DNA of 64,000 bases, from positions 1 through 64,000 of the forward strand of contig JAMKCH010012677.1 in the NCBI GenBank assembly GCA_023653785.1, given 5' to 3'. The notes under the pieces were generated by a model. It was not told the DNA's origin and did no database searches. It was given only the letters and a program-made list of their open reading frames with translations. The position numbers and the translations under genes were made by a program. Positions 32,905-45,500 of this stretch are shown one piece after another. Within the stretch, counting starts at the first letter, position 1. The number at the start of each line of letters is the position of its first letter. Source of the DNA: Ophioderma brevispina (Eukaryota > Echinodermata > Ophiuroidea > Amphilepidida > Ophiodermatidae).

Positions 32905-33560
32905 ACAGGGCGGGAACCTGGATGGGTCATTAAACGCCAAATAAATGCCTGTATAAATATAAAAATAACCAAATACCACATAAAATAAATAAATTTCCCT
33001 AAATGTTTGGAATCAGTATGCATTTACTTTGTTCATTTTAACTCTTTTGTGAGTCGTCAGCCATTTTGTAAAAAAAAACACTTGCACATAAATTTTGCCA
33101 GCTTCACGTTCAAGTGTAATCCATTCTATATATTTAAAAAAATAAGAGTAATTTTATTGTCGTTCCTAGAGGGTAAAGTCACTTCTGGGCTGCCAAATGT
33201 TTTAACATATGAAATTCATCGACACGGTTGCCATGGAATGTGTAATTTTTCACACCAAACTACCATGTACTCCCATGGCTGCCGAGTATATGCCTTCAGA
33301 TATGCCTTAAGCGGAAATCCCCTTCATTTAAAATACGAAATACAAGACTCAAGCTATATAGAATGTCAGAAATCATATCAAGTGTGATCCATAATAGGGA
33401 GTGCTTACACCTGTGCAGGTCAAATAGTCAGCGGAGTTTTCGGTCAATCATCTTTCCATATACTTGCCGAGCTAGCCTATATTAGCATAACATCATAAAA
33501 ATTTACGGCCACACATGACAGTTCATAATGATGTCATAAGCGCATCTTTCAATGACCTAT
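32905..33560. other. No recognisable feature
   Basis: A 126-codon plus-strand frame (33007-33387) has several Cys and His residues (HGCHGMC) but no spacing that fits a known finger; not called as a gene. Confidence 0.4.
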
Positions 33561-33640
33561 TTTCGGTAAGACGGGCTATATATAGAGTTCACTCGTGTGT
33601 AGGAAGCAGCTCTCAGTGCTGCTGTACTGACGCGTTGCAG
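33515..33640 (+). promoter_or_regulatory. Possible TATA-type core promoter
   Basis: TATATATAG at 33577-33585 is followed by TCAGTG (A at 33615), an initiator-like hexamer, though 36-38 bp is slightly farther than the usual 30-31. TGATGTCAT, a half-degenerate CRE, lies about 50 bp upstream of the TATA. GCAGC...GCTGC forms a small hairpin over the putative start. No coding exon follows, so this may be chance. Confidence 0.18.
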
Positions 33641-33873
33641 GTTTTTTTTTCTTTATGGAACTTTGCTGGAGATACGAGTCTGTAAGCCCATCAGCGTCAC
33701 AAGGGTTGACAGCACACGCGGCACACAGCGAGCATGCCACTGATCAAATTTGCAACAATTCTCTGTAAAATGCAAATCAATTAAAAACACAAAAGCATTC
33801 TTGATTTTATTCGATAAGAAACACCCTTAAGAACCATTTCAAAACATTCCATAATCCTGTCACCACCAATTAA

Positions 33874-33959
33874 AGCCACTATCAGCGATTTTTTTTCACA
33901 ATGGAAAAAAATCGCGCCCCCTATTTTCATCAAATTCCATTTTTTCGCACTGTAGTAAG

Positions 33960-33997
<38 letters not shown>

Positions 33998-34251
33998 ATG
34001 TAGTGGCTAAGCGAACACGCGTAATTGTTCAAGATATTGTGATTTTTATGCTGTTTACTAATAAAAGTCGGAATCCGACTTTTTTGAAGGCCCAGGAGTA
34101 GTCGTAAATGGAAATGCGTAAGTGTCTTTTTTCCACAAAGAAAAGTAATATAAGGTGTTGATATGGCCTAACACTAGCAATATTTTTTTTTTTTTTTTTT
34201 TAGAGACAAAGTGGGCATTTTGAATCTGGAAAAAAATGACTGATAGTGGCT
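33874..34251. mobile_element. TTAA-flanked MITE, AGCCACTATCAG family, complete copy
   Basis: TTAA on both sides (33870-33873, 34252-34255) and terminal inverted repeats AGCCACTATCAGCGATTTTT / AGCCACTATCAGTCATTTTT, about 24 bp with few mismatches. The interior holds a C38 run, a conserved AAAAGTCGGAATCCGACTTTT palindrome region (34064-34084) and a T20 run. Known: TTAA duplications are the signature of piggyBac. No coding capacity, so non-autonomous. The second, rearranged copy is 1.2 kb upstream. Confidence 0.88.
33960..33997 (+). repeat. Poly-C run of 38
   Basis: An uninterrupted C38 inside the TTAA MITE. The rearranged sister copy has no such run, so it expanded after the copies separated. 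The complementary G38 can form G-quadruplexes. The length given is unlikely to be exact in any assembly. Confidence 0.9.
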
Positions 34252-34369
34252 TTAAGACGTCTTGAATACATTTGATGCCCTTACATACCATGATGTTTAG
34301 TGAATAAAATGTTTACTTTTTAAACGGATATGGCGGTTAAACCAAAATAGGTTTGAATCTATAGGGAAT

Positions 34370-35400
34370 GTCAGCCAAAGTCATCTCTGGAATCATATAA
34401 ACAAAGACCAATTACAATGGTCTCAGCAATTATGAGAGTCAGATTTAGAACCACATTCAGGGAATGTGATTTGGTTATCATTATGAAAGTTACCCAATGA
34501 TTCCAGCTCAATTAATTTCGGCCAGGAATAATTGTCATCAGGAGGAGCTTTGTCCAAACTAATTTTGACTTTTGAAAAAGGCCACGAGTGGTCCGTCCGC
34601 CATCAGCATAATCGTTACCTAAAAGTTTACGTTTAACAAGGTCATTGCCACTATTCAATAAATATTAAAAGAGTCTATTTCTTTAAACTTAGCATCAGGA
34701 ATTTTATAGTGAGGATGAGAATAAATACAAAAGCTGGGGCAAGAGCAGAGATTTAATAACTATAACTTTACTAATAAGAGACCAAACCCTTGTCCCCAAG
34801 GCAATTAAGTGTTGCTCAACCGTAAGCAGCCTTTGAGGAATATCAAACTCTACAGGAGTTCAAATTAAGGACAAATTAATGAAAAGGGAATTTGTAAGTA
34901 TTCCTAGTCACCCCCAAACTATGATTGGGACCCCTTAAGCGAACCAATCAACCACCTTCACTTTTTGGCAAATTAAGCTGCAGCCAGAAATAGAAGTAAA
35001 ATTTGTGAATTGTGGGTAAAGAATTGAGTCAATGATTGAGTGTCACCACTAAGTAAACACCGTGGTATCTATGCAGCCAGTATGCTAACCTTTGTTCTAA
35101 TCACCAATCTTGATACCCTTAATCAAAACATCTCACTAATTGAAAATACAAGCAACTTCAATTGCATCAAAACCAAATTAATGAGAGATTAAGCAACCTG
35201 GAAAAATTCCACGCTTCATGTCAACATTGGCGAGAGAAAGCCATTATTGGAAGTAACATTTCTCTTGTTATAACAAGTTTTTACCAAAGAAATAAAATCA
35301 TCAGCAAGGTTGAAACGTTTTAACACTTCAAAAGTTAACCGTCCGGATATTTTCAGGGCAGGTCTGTAGACTGTGGCGACGCTTGCCAGACCAAATTCAC
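34370..35400 (-). pseudogene. L1/Tx1-like LINE reverse transcriptase fragment
   Basis: Minus strand, right to left: FEVLKRFNLADDFISLVKTC and NNGFLSP in one open frame (35216-35330), then shifted-frame remnants of the RQGCPLSP-ADD region, SGDTQSLTQFFT, an LNLPKSEV-like stretch, IGSLKG, and at 34.8-34.5 kb LLPQLLYLFS, a FKEIDSFLFNFL-like stretch, KRKLLGNDYADGG. These follow the L1/Tx1-clade RT and thumb order (KAFDSVEWxFL...VKxxYxNxxSCVxNNG; IKxLLLPKLLYLF; NDYxDGGL). Many frameshifts; 5'-truncated at about 35.35 kb and dead. Confidence 0.85.
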
Positions 35401-35619
35401 CTAAGAAGTCCCGAAGAAAATGGTGAAAGTACCCACTCAAAAAATAAAAGAAAGAAAAGAAAAACCTTCGCCAAAACACGGTTTCCATTGTTATGAAACC
35501 GAAATAAAAATGATTGTCAAGGGTCAGCACTTCGCGAGCTTCCACATATCACGCACGCTGACTGGACACAGTTTATCCAAATTATGGTCTATTTCATCGT
35601 TCTATAAATTCTAATCAAA

Positions 35620-36630
35620 ATTATCAGGCATCAAACTTGCATCTATACGCCATCAACTATTAAATTGGCACATGTAGGTATGGCAATATTCCGATAATAT
35701 TATGTGTTCTCGGAACCTGGACTTTCTGTAGTACACGACTACTAGTATATGAAAGTGACAAAGTGTACATTCCCCATTTTCCGGTCGAAGAGTAGTTTGT
35801 GTGAATAATGTAATATTTTTTTAAGTTGGGCACGCAAAAAGGTGGATTTGCACGTTTTTGTACTTGTTACTTGCTTTCTAAATTAATAAAAAAGTTTTAC
35901 AAAAATAAAAGATTGGCTTATATTAAACCCTATTTATTTCCTCTAAAAAATTTAAAAAATATAATAATCAAATAAACACCACTTAAATTAGTCAGTTAAT
36001 GAACAATAATTAGTCAGGGTGAAGGGTGGTTGTTGCGGGGGTGGTTGTTGTGGTGTGTGCAATTTCCCATTTAAAGCGGCACTGGCCACATGTCACAAAC
36101 TATGAATTTCATCACATTTGCTCTCAAAGATGTAGTCTAGGCCATTGGAAGAACAGAGATTCATTTTACCACATAAAAAATAAACCATACCCAAAACAGA
36201 TAGGGACATGATATGAGGATAAAGGTATTCAGGTAATTTGTAGGCAAACTTTTAAGGGTTTTTTTTTCCATAACTTTAATCACAAAATAGTGTGTATTTA
36301 CCATGAATATTTTTGACTCGTACTCACTGATTATTAAAACCACAAAAGGCATAGAACCGGTCAAACAGTTGTGCCATAGCGTGGGAAACATGCATACGGC
36401 GTGCGTGTTCTTGGGGTTAAACGCCATTTTCGTGTCTGCTGAATAAGTCGCCGGCGACGTTTAATTTACAAAAATCGTGATGTTTCCCATAAGGAAGGAT
36501 TGGTCTTAATCATTTCAGGTGAGGGCTTTTGTATATAAAAGCTTTACAACAATGCAAAAATATCGATTTTGAAAAATCTTGAGGGCGCACTATTTTTCAA
36601 ATGTGCCAGTGTCTCTGTGTGGTGTTTCAA
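35620..36630. other. No recognisable feature
   Basis: AT-rich, with a short G/T-rich stretch at 36020-36060 (GGTGGTTGTTGCGG repeated). No gene supported. Confidence 0.5.
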
Positions 36631-36636
36631 GTTTAA

Positions 36637-37172
36637 AGGGATAAGCAGCGATAATGCAAGAGAATAAAAAACGTGAAAATGCATTTTAGCTTATAATTCA
36701 ATGATACGTATATAAACTCCATAAACTACTTTAATGTACGACCAAAAACACCAAATAGTGGAAAAAAAAATACGTATTTGAGGTAGTTGTATACTGGCTC
36801 CCCAAATAGCCATACAGCGATGGCGTCTCAAAAATCTGACAGATGATTGTGGGGTTTTTTTTTTTGTTTTTACACCAGTACAGAATAAACAAAGATCAAT
36901 AATGTTTGTGTTTGAGGTCAAAACTGTACAGGTATGGTGCACAATATTACGCTTATAAGTTTGGGATAATCACACGGAAATGCCTTTTTGATACGCACGT
37001 ATAGAATACAGAATCAGATAAAAAGACTGCCTTCTCTTTATACACGGATTTCAAACGCAACCACTTGCAGGTTATGTTAGTCACATCCCATTGCCAGTTA
37101 ATAAAATACCAAAATCAACGAAATTTTTGCTGATTTTTCAAAGTTTCGGATTAGCAAATTCGCTGCTTATCC
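36637..37172. mobile_element. TTAA-flanked MITE, GGATAAGCAGCG family, complete copy
   Basis: TTAA at 36633-36636 and 37173-37176. Termini are AGGGATAAGCAGCGATAATG and the inverse of GGATAAGCAGCGAATTTGC, about 15-20 bp. The first 350 bp match the truncated copy at 2571-2892 in direct orientation. The interior has no coding content. TTAA flanks suggest piggyBac-type mobilisation, as for the AGCCACTATCAG and AGGTGCAACGAG families, though the terminal sequences of the three differ. Confidence 0.85.
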
Positions 37173-37179
37173 TTAAATC

Positions 37180-40100
37180 ACTTCAATAGCTTTATTTGAT
37201 TGATCGTTATTAGGTTGGTAGTCCTTTTTCCTCTTGGGACGTAAGGATACAATATAAAACAATTTGTTAAATCCCAACAATCAACAAATTCCAAATAACA
37301 AAAAACAAAGAATAAACATTCAACTATTGAAATCAAATACAAAATTCAAATAAAATTCAAATAAAAAAAAAAAACATAAAATATAGAATTTGCTTCCTTT
37401 TGATGAGAGGGGGTCAACTTTCGTCCAACTGCCAATCTATTTTATTCAGGATTTTCCTGTTAGGGGCTTACCAGAAAAACATTGTAAATTACAAGAAAAT
37501 TGAACAAAAAGAGATCATTGTTACATTGAACTCTTTAATGAAAAGGTCTAATCAGTCTGTGCACTTTAGAGTTCACTGTGTTATTTTATTAGCAAGGGAA
37601 AATAATCATTCATTCTCCATGCAACTGTTTGAGGTATGACGATCACCGAATAAACGTTTTGGTGCATTATTTCACAGTCAAGGTGAAAAAAATATATTGA
37701 AGAAAAAGATTAAATTGAACGAAGCCGCTTTCAAGTACTCAATTGTATGGAATCGGCACTGATTAGAGTACAAGAAAAATGTCCAGAAAAGTGTAACTTG
37801 CCACTTGGTAAGAATATTTGAATACTTTTGAATTAGTTTAAAAGTAAACAGGAAAGATTGGTAAATGTCCATTTCGAGGGTACTAAAGGAAAGCCCTAAC
37901 TCACTTTTTGGCCATTTTGAAAATTTTGGTCTATACTTCTAAAAATCTGTATCCACCCATGTTTTATGCCTAAATGTATGTCTTAACTCAATTCCACTTT
38001 CACATAATTTCAATTGACCACATCTCAATTGAGCACAATACAGTTACCAACAGAAAGTGAATCTTGAGTAAAGTTGACATTTATGTTACTGAAGTGTGTA
38101 AATGTGTAACATTTTGGTTCAATACCATGATTGAGTTTCCATAGTCAACATATTTTTTTAATTGTGACAGATAAAGTGGTACCAAATATTGCCAATTTCA
38201 AATTCCGCAAAAAATAGAATTTTAAGTTAAAGTTCATAGTCAACACCTCAATTTTTAAAATGCACAAAAACACTATCTTCACTCATGTACTCTAACCGTG
38301 TCAATGGCAAAGCAATGTGTTGTGCATGTGGAGGGCATAGAAACTTATTAATATGTTCAAAATATTCCGGGAGAAAGAGAAACTGCAAATATTTACAACG
38401 ATATATGAGGTGATGTTCGCGATACCTGCTATCTGCATTGTAGCAAAGTTATTTCACCAGTGCTTATTTTACCAAAGAAAACTGTATAATAGGATAGATT
38501 TAACATATTAATTAAAAGTGGAATATATCAAATAACAAACCTTAGTGAATCTTCATGGGGTTACCTGTGTAGAAACAAAAAGGTTCTGTAGCACAAAAAA
38601 AATATTCATGGTAGAACCTTACACTTAAAGGACCCCTTAATAAAAAAAAAAAAATCCTTCAAATCTCTTCAAAATTTATTTTGTTGAACAGAAAAAAGGT
38701 TGAAAAATAATTTAAAACAAAAGGGTTGAAAACTGATTTTCAAAATACATGAGGCACACACCAAAGGAAAACATGTATAATATAACTTTGGAGTGCTAAC
38801 ATAAAATGTGACAAAAAGGTTAAGTTGCACATTTTTTTTCAAATATGCAAATTGACCCGGAAGTGTACTGTTGATGATGACATGCATTACGTCTGTGAGC
38901 AGAGATCGCATTTTGATTTCAATTCTTGTAATAACGAGCACTATGATTTATACTACTGCATTGTAGCATGATCTTTAATATGTCCAAAATGAAAACTAAA
39001 TATGAACGTGCAGAATCTTGTAGACTCTCCAGCATGTATTTGATTTCCCAAACCGACTATAGTCTCCGTAGTCTTTGCATCAAATAGTTTCCAAATTCAG
39101 AAATTTGTCGATTCGGTCATTGAGAAATTAGTGAGACCATGAGAGCCCTGTTAATCATGCAACAAACCCATTAAGGTAGCCTTTTACCTAAACCTTTTCT
39201 CTTAGTAACAAGCTCTCATTTTCAGTATGGCAATCAATTTCAGTGTTCAGGTAATACAACAGATCTATTCTGTTCACTAAAAGGATGACACGTGACCTTT
39301 ACACTGTACATGTAATCACTGGAGATGACAAAGTCGTAAATCATAATTGTGGAACGCACTCTAAGGGTAAATCTTAGTTCAAGGGGCTATCTTTTGATGT
39401 GTAGAATGAACGTGCATTAGAGACAGGCGTTCCATCTTATTATGAACACAAAAACTGTATGCGTTCTGTATAAGGTGTAGAGTCAGACGTAATAGATACC
39501 AACGTTATTGCGTTCATGTTATTAATTTAAGCTTGTTCTCTAAATTCAAAAGGGCGCCGACCGTTAATTAACAACGAAAGTTATACGTTGCGTGAAAGTA
39601 AAGTAACACTTATCAACGTATTAGGTTACATGATGTAAATGTTATTCCAATCGCTGATGTATTTTTAATCCATGTGATATCAGGGAAAGTCGAAGTAAAT
39701 TGAAGTGATGGTATCGATAATGGATCAAATTAAAATGGAAACATCATACATGTGTATCAGATAAATCAGAACTATTTTGAGCACAGAAATCGTAAGACCA
39801 CCATAGTATAAACGAACATCAAAAGTTTAATGACTCAGTGTGATGAGCTGGAGAACAAAATTCGGGGGAAATCGTGTGCGAATAAAATAAGGAAAATGTC
39901 ACTGATATTGTCACATAATAATAAAATGTGTTGTAAATGTCCTGAGTTTTGCATACATTTTAAATGTCAAAGATATGGGACAATTTTTCTGATATCAACT
40001 CATTATACTCAATATATAGATTTATATATTCAAGATAACATACAACTTGTAAAGTTTATCTGTAACGCAACTACGAGTTTTAACAGAATTTATACGCAAA

Positions 40101-42730
40101 AATAATATTGAAGTAGCAGATCTCGGCGATATACCCAATAGGCTTAAAAATCTAGCCTTTAAGGGAATCTGCACTAGTACTATGAGCTGAAGCACGTCTC
40201 CACATCACGCGTCCCCTACTTCAACATACCATATAGTGTTGCAGTTGATTAGAAATAGTGAATCATAGAGCTGCCCAATGCCCCGGGGATAGGATTTTTC
40301 TTTTTATGATATAATAGTTATAACCCTGACCTAGGCATACGGTCTTTCTTGTCTTTCATTCACAAAATCTATTAGTAGAATTGAAATTGTAGCTTCTCTT
40401 TTCACTATCCTGGTTTCTATGCTTCTCAATTATTAAACTTAATGAGTGTCGGTGTTTGTATTTGAAATCGACTTAAGAAAATAATCCCTATGTTGGATTT
40501 GCTAAATCGCTTAGCAGAGTATCGACTCATATCAAAAATAGGTTAATTTTTAGACGCCATTTTAATTTTCCAATCTGTATTAATTGGTCTGGATATGAAT
40601 AGTTGACAGATAGGCAAATGAGTAGAAACCTCTACTCGATTGTTAAATTATAGCTATCATTTACTATGGATTTCCCGAGGTATGACGGTAGAAGCATTTT
40701 GAGTACTCTATGCTTATGATTAGATGATCCATCATTTAGGAAAGCAACATTCTAATAGAGCATTAAATGAGCTATTCTCTGCAGAAAAGTAAGTCAACAG
40801 TACAATGTTATCAATGGATGTAGATCTGCTATTGTCATTTGTTTGAGCTATACTTATAGTAAATAACAATAATTATATTGATAATTATATCACTGTTGGT
40901 GATAACAATACCAGTAAAATTATGATATTTTTCTTAGTTGATACTAATAATAACAACACCACTCAAAAGTACATCGTAAAATTCAATCAGTGATGGGCGA
41001 TGTGAATGTTAAAATTGTAAACAGAATATAATGGGAATAGCATAATATAACTACTATTAGTGAACTATTACTATTTAGCTTTTAAAAAATGCAGATTTGT
41101 TCTTGAGTCAAACTGAAATTCACATGACTTCACCCTACATGCAGCTCAGTATGCGAAGCGTTAACACACAGTTGCATGGTACTCTTTATCAACTTGACTT
41201 GATCAGTGAACATTCATTTAGTAAGTTAGGGAAGATGACTCATAAATGGAATAGGTCCGATACATGTGCAGCTTAGAGTTCAAGAATTGTCATCGATTTC
41301 TTGAGTGTGTTAAGTGGCATATGATATTGACAAAAATGAAACGAGGGCATTGTACTTAAGGTGTCCCATATTTTAAAGATAAAAATTAAGACGTTATTTT
41401 AACTCACAAAAGCCTGGTTTCTGTGAAAGCAAGCTCTTCCACGGAAGTGGTAAAGATTTGGGAATAGCGCTATATGGCGATAATCCAATTATCTAGTCCC
41501 ATCTTGCAATATGAAGAACAAAGACCTGAAATATAAAATAAATAGAAATAATAATACAAATCATGAAAGAACGAAAGGTAAAAAGAAATTAAAGGAAATA
41601 TAACACAAACCAAGAAAGAAGTCATGTCCAATCCAGCTGCATAAGTTTGAATCATATTTGTTTTTTGGGTTTTTTTTTCGTTTTAGAATGAGAAATTTAT
41701 CCCATAAGAAAGTTATGAACTTTTTCATTCCACATAATACATTTTGTTTAATTTCTGTTCCATTTTCCGAATTTGAAATTGTTTTTTTGAAACCTAATTT
41801 TTAGGTTCCTTTGTATAATTCTAATTGTATTGATTAATTGTTATTGTCTTATGGTCCTGCATGTGTGGTATGATTTTCAGCAAAAATTACAATGGGAAAG
41901 TGGTTTCCGTAGCTGGGGAGACCATGTCCAATTAAGCGTTAAAACCCAGATTCCACTCCTCGTAAACCAATAGGCCATAGCCCCAAACATTGCCAAATGA
42001 CAGCAATTTGCTCATACATTTTCACGACCCCAACAACACCATTACAAACAACAAAGCACACGTAATCTCTTGTCGCTTCGCGACCGATCATAATATTTTT
42101 TTTCATAATTAGTCGCAGGTAAACACTTGTCTTCTTCTACCTCTAAAGACTAACGTATCAACACTCTCGTGGTGTAATCTCTTTTATTGATACCACCATT
42201 TTTGTTAACCATTTCCGTTTTCATAATTCCTCACAAAATGGGGAGGGGTATTTAGTAGCCATAATTAATTTCGAGTATGCTAAAGTACAAGATCGCACAA
42301 CACGAAATGACCAATTCCTACATAACACTACTTATGCATATCATAAGCAGAGACAGACTGCTATTGCACTCATCTATGTCAATTCGCGTAGCATTATCCT
42401 GAAAGGTTCCGAGTCATATTGATTGTTGACTCCGACATTTCACATAAGGTTTTATGTGCAAAAAACTGTGGATGTATGCTGTTGTGAAATTACATTGGTG
42501 AAGATTAAAGGAGTCAAAGCGAATTTTCTATTCTTTAAATATTATTTTCTCCATTAGATCGCCGCTCTAAGTAGCTTCCAAGTACTGTATACGTTATGAA
42601 AAGTAAGTATATGAAGCAAGATATCCGACAAAAACTAAAGAGATTCTCCAATGTGCCATAGTTGCATCTGAACTCAACATTTGCAATCCCCCCCTTACTC
42701 CGTTGGCGCTCACAAATTACTTGTCTCTCT
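37180..42730. other. Long stretch without recognisable genes
   Basis: About 5.5 kb of AT-rich DNA. The largest frames (90 codons minus at 38669, 91 codons plus at 39830) show no domain. No repeat shared with the rest of the window was noticed. Isolated poly-A and poly-T runs (37365, 38640, 41670) are the only low-complexity features. If a host gene spans the window as intron, this is the likeliest intron. Confidence 0.45.
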
Positions 42731-42739
42731 GAATATTTT

Positions 42740-43010
42740 CAACACCATCATATGGACATAATGCCTTTTCTGTTTGCAGCTCCGACTTTGTGAAACAATT
42801 TACCGGTTCACTTCCGCCATGCTATCTCTCTGATACTTTAGCAAATCATCTATCCGAATTCATAACTTAGTCAATTCTTATCATTTTGCCATGTATTGTC
42901 CATTATGTTGTTGTTTGTTGTAGTTTAAGACTTGTAATTTAAGATAGGTATTTCAGCCCAGATGTATATTTTTTTTGTAAAGGGCAAAGAGACCTATTGG
43001 TTTTTTTATG
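42740..43010 (+). pseudogene. CR1/L2-like LINE 3' end fragment
   Basis: Plus-strand translation at about 42755-42830 reads MPFLFAAPTL, then NNLPVHFRHAISL, with one stop in place of Trp. This matches the RSFSxAAPxLWNxLPxxLR motif that closes the ORF2 of CR1/L2-type LINEs. The following 3' region ends in GTAAAGGGCAAAGAGACC and an AT-rich tail. Heavily 5'-truncated. Confidence 0.6.
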
Positions 43011-43019
43011 ATATAATTA

Positions 43020-44860
43020 ACATATCATAAGGTTTATTTTTTTTTCATGTTTTCCATTTCAAAAGTTACTTTTAATCAGAAAATCGAAAGTCCATGTGAT
43101 GAGTATGCACCCAATCGAAAATGAACAAAGATTCACGCAATTTTGGCGCCATAATACCAACCATATGCATCACAATACTTAAGAAAAACTTATATGAGTG
43201 CCTAGGAAGTTAATAATGAAACAATAATTAGATCATAGTTGGAATAGCCACAAGAGTTCTCTTAGTATGCCCATTGGTGCTTTTTATGCTTTCATAATGA
43301 CACCACTCACTGTTGGCGTGTAGGTTGAACACAACATTTGTCAATGTAAAGCAAAAAAACAAAAAAAATCAATGTAAAGCGTATTTCTTCAAGAAGTCCC
43401 AGTATTCGGTACAAAAGAACTTAAAACTATGCCTTACCTTACGCTGTACAATCCTACAATACATGCATAAAAACAGCAATAAAGAAACAAGACTCGATTC
43501 ATTCAAAGATGTTTTAAAAGCTGTTTTATGCTCCCTTCAGGCTGCGGAATAAATTTTACAGCGGTCTATAATTGCGCTTTGCAAATAAAAACAAAGTAAT
43601 TCTTGAAGATGATGATGATGACGACGGCGACGGTCGATGATGATCAATGTTAAGATAAATGACACAAGAAACAAGCAATAACAAAAAACACTAAATACTC
43701 CTGTGAATACTATATCGTGTCTTTATTTTGGATCGAAATATCCTGCTCCTGCTTTATTGATTAGGCCTAAATAGAAATTCATACATGTTGCCCAAATGTG
43801 TGCAGCTGGGAAAATGAGTGTTTTTATTAAATGAGTAGAACTTTGGTTTGGCATAAAGAAATGAAAATAATATTTTGTTATTAAGACGTTCAGAAACTGC
43901 TCTTTCCACTGACGTCATAGTTTACAGTGGATTTTTTTATAGATTTTTTACAACAAAAATGAGTAAACTTGTTTTTGAATCAGCCTGTATTGTGTCTTTA
44001 TTTTTTGGATCACCCTACATCATACGCCACGGTTGGAATGCCTCTCACTGACTGAAGCGATTCCTGTCATTATTTATGCATACTATCAGCCTAAATATAG
44101 TTCATGAGGGGTTGTTTAAGTAAATAGTCAAATATTGGCCATTAACGCCGATGCTAATCTGAGCGCATTTCAGAATTAATCTCATATGACAGATGTATGG
44201 TAGGTAGCATTGGGCATGGTGAGAGGCAAACGAGAAAGCAGCAGGCAATTTATCAAACACTACAAGTATTCTAAAAATATCCCACTTAAGCATGCTTTTA
44301 TCGATACCAAAATCTCTAGAAAACACAGAGTTTAAAATAACTACATACTGCGTGTGCATATGTGACTGCTGTAATTATGAACATTAACAAAATGGCGTCA
44401 AACGCCCATAATCATTTCACTTTAAAACCACCATTAGCTAGAGACAAGTCAATTTCAAATGAATTTATATGTTGCTGTCTTGGGGATTTAGTCATCTTTT
44501 CAATATACACGTGATTTGTTCAAATCAAAATTATGATTCGAGCCAGGAATCCTCAAATGGCAAATAAAACAAAATAATGGATACAGGATTTTTCGGACAA
44601 CTTAACTTTCGGCTGTCGGATTTTGAAAATGCTGGTTTCAACTGATTTTATTTCAATAAATAAGTTTGTGAAAATGATATTCATCGGTGAATACATGCAT
44701 TGCAATGTATACATTTTACTCTTTAAGCCCGAACCTGCTGAATGTATGCGTTTTTATAACACTTCATTTTTGCATTTAGTTTTAAAAATAATTTGTTGGT
44801 TTTCAAATTCACCATGCACAGCAGCTGATGGTACTTAGTATTCTTCAATGTGACTAGCGC
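43020..44860. other. No gene; trinucleotide tract and a short direct repeat
   Basis: A (GAT)n/(GAC)n tract lies at 43607-43642. CGTGTCTTTATTTTGGATC (about 43714) and TTGTGTCTTTATTTTTTGGATC-like sequence (about 43989) are direct repeats 275 bp apart, perhaps flanks of an old insertion. No coding region recognised. Confidence 0.45.
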
Positions 44861-44877
44861 TAATGACACCTGTGCGG

Positions 44878-45098
44878 AAGAGGCGGTATAGTGTTCTTCC
44901 CACAATGCATTTCTTCCAATATAATTTTTCTGCACCGGTTGTCACATGAATTTTTAGTGACAAAAAGTACTTAAATTGCAAGATTGGGATGAGTTTTGTT
45001 CATTTGTTTATTTTTGTCACTATAAATTCCTGTGACAACCAGTGCAAACATTTCATTGGAAGAATACTTTGCATTGTGGGAAAAACATATCTCCTCTT
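44878..45098. mobile_element. MULE-like MITE with 9-bp target duplication, copy 1
   Basis: Ends are AAGAGG...CCTCTT, with about 95 bp of terminal inverted repeat: TTCCCACAATGCA, TTCTTCCAAT, a GCACCGGTTGTCAC / GCACTGGTTGTCAC block, and an AATTT-TAGTGACAAAAA block. CCTGTGCGG (44869-44877) and CCTGTATGG (45099-45107) flank it, a 9-bp duplication with two mismatches. Known: long inverted repeats with 9-11 bp duplications are typical of Mutator-like elements. Related to the insertion at 50093-50326. Confidence 0.75.
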
Positions 45099-45358
45099 CC
45101 TGTATGGAATGCCGAACTTTTGAAAGATGACATGCAACATAGGCATTATAGATACTAAAACATGTTGAAATTAACTCATATTACAATAATTATTTTCAAT
45201 TAACTGAAAAAAATACATTCTATAACTCACATTGCTTTTGCTTGTTTTCTATCTACATATTAAAATATTGCTATTGGGTTGCAATTAGCAAATAGAAATT
45301 ATGTGTATTTTTTTTTTTCAAATAAGTGGAAATTATGCTAGTATGTGCTAATTTCAAT

Positions 45359-45500
45359 ATATCGAGGGTTTAGTGCAAGAAGGACCCATCTCCGATAGCA
45401 TGCAGCCATTTGTCAGTTGTGTTCTAGGAAAGGTATCTGCTAATCTAAACCATGTGGCAAGCTATGCAGTGGGGCCTTTTTTTGCCTAAACCCACGATAT
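45359..45500. mobile_element. Small foldback MITE, ATATCGnGGGTTTAG ends
   Basis: ATATCGAGGGTTTAGTGCAA at the left faces the inverse of ATATCGTGGGTTTAGGCAAA at the right; the pairing continues through AAGGNCCCA, GCATGCAGCC-like and CCATNTGGC-like segments, so most of its 142 bp folds. No second copy was seen in the window and no target duplication is evident. Confidence 0.65.

Noticed and set aside
33007..33387. 126-codon frame with Cys/His residues
   Set aside because: Spacing does not match any zinc-binding module I know, and no repeat or exon boundary supports it.
33781..34101. Poly-Gly and poly-Pro frames on both strands
   Set aside because: Both simply translate the C38 run.
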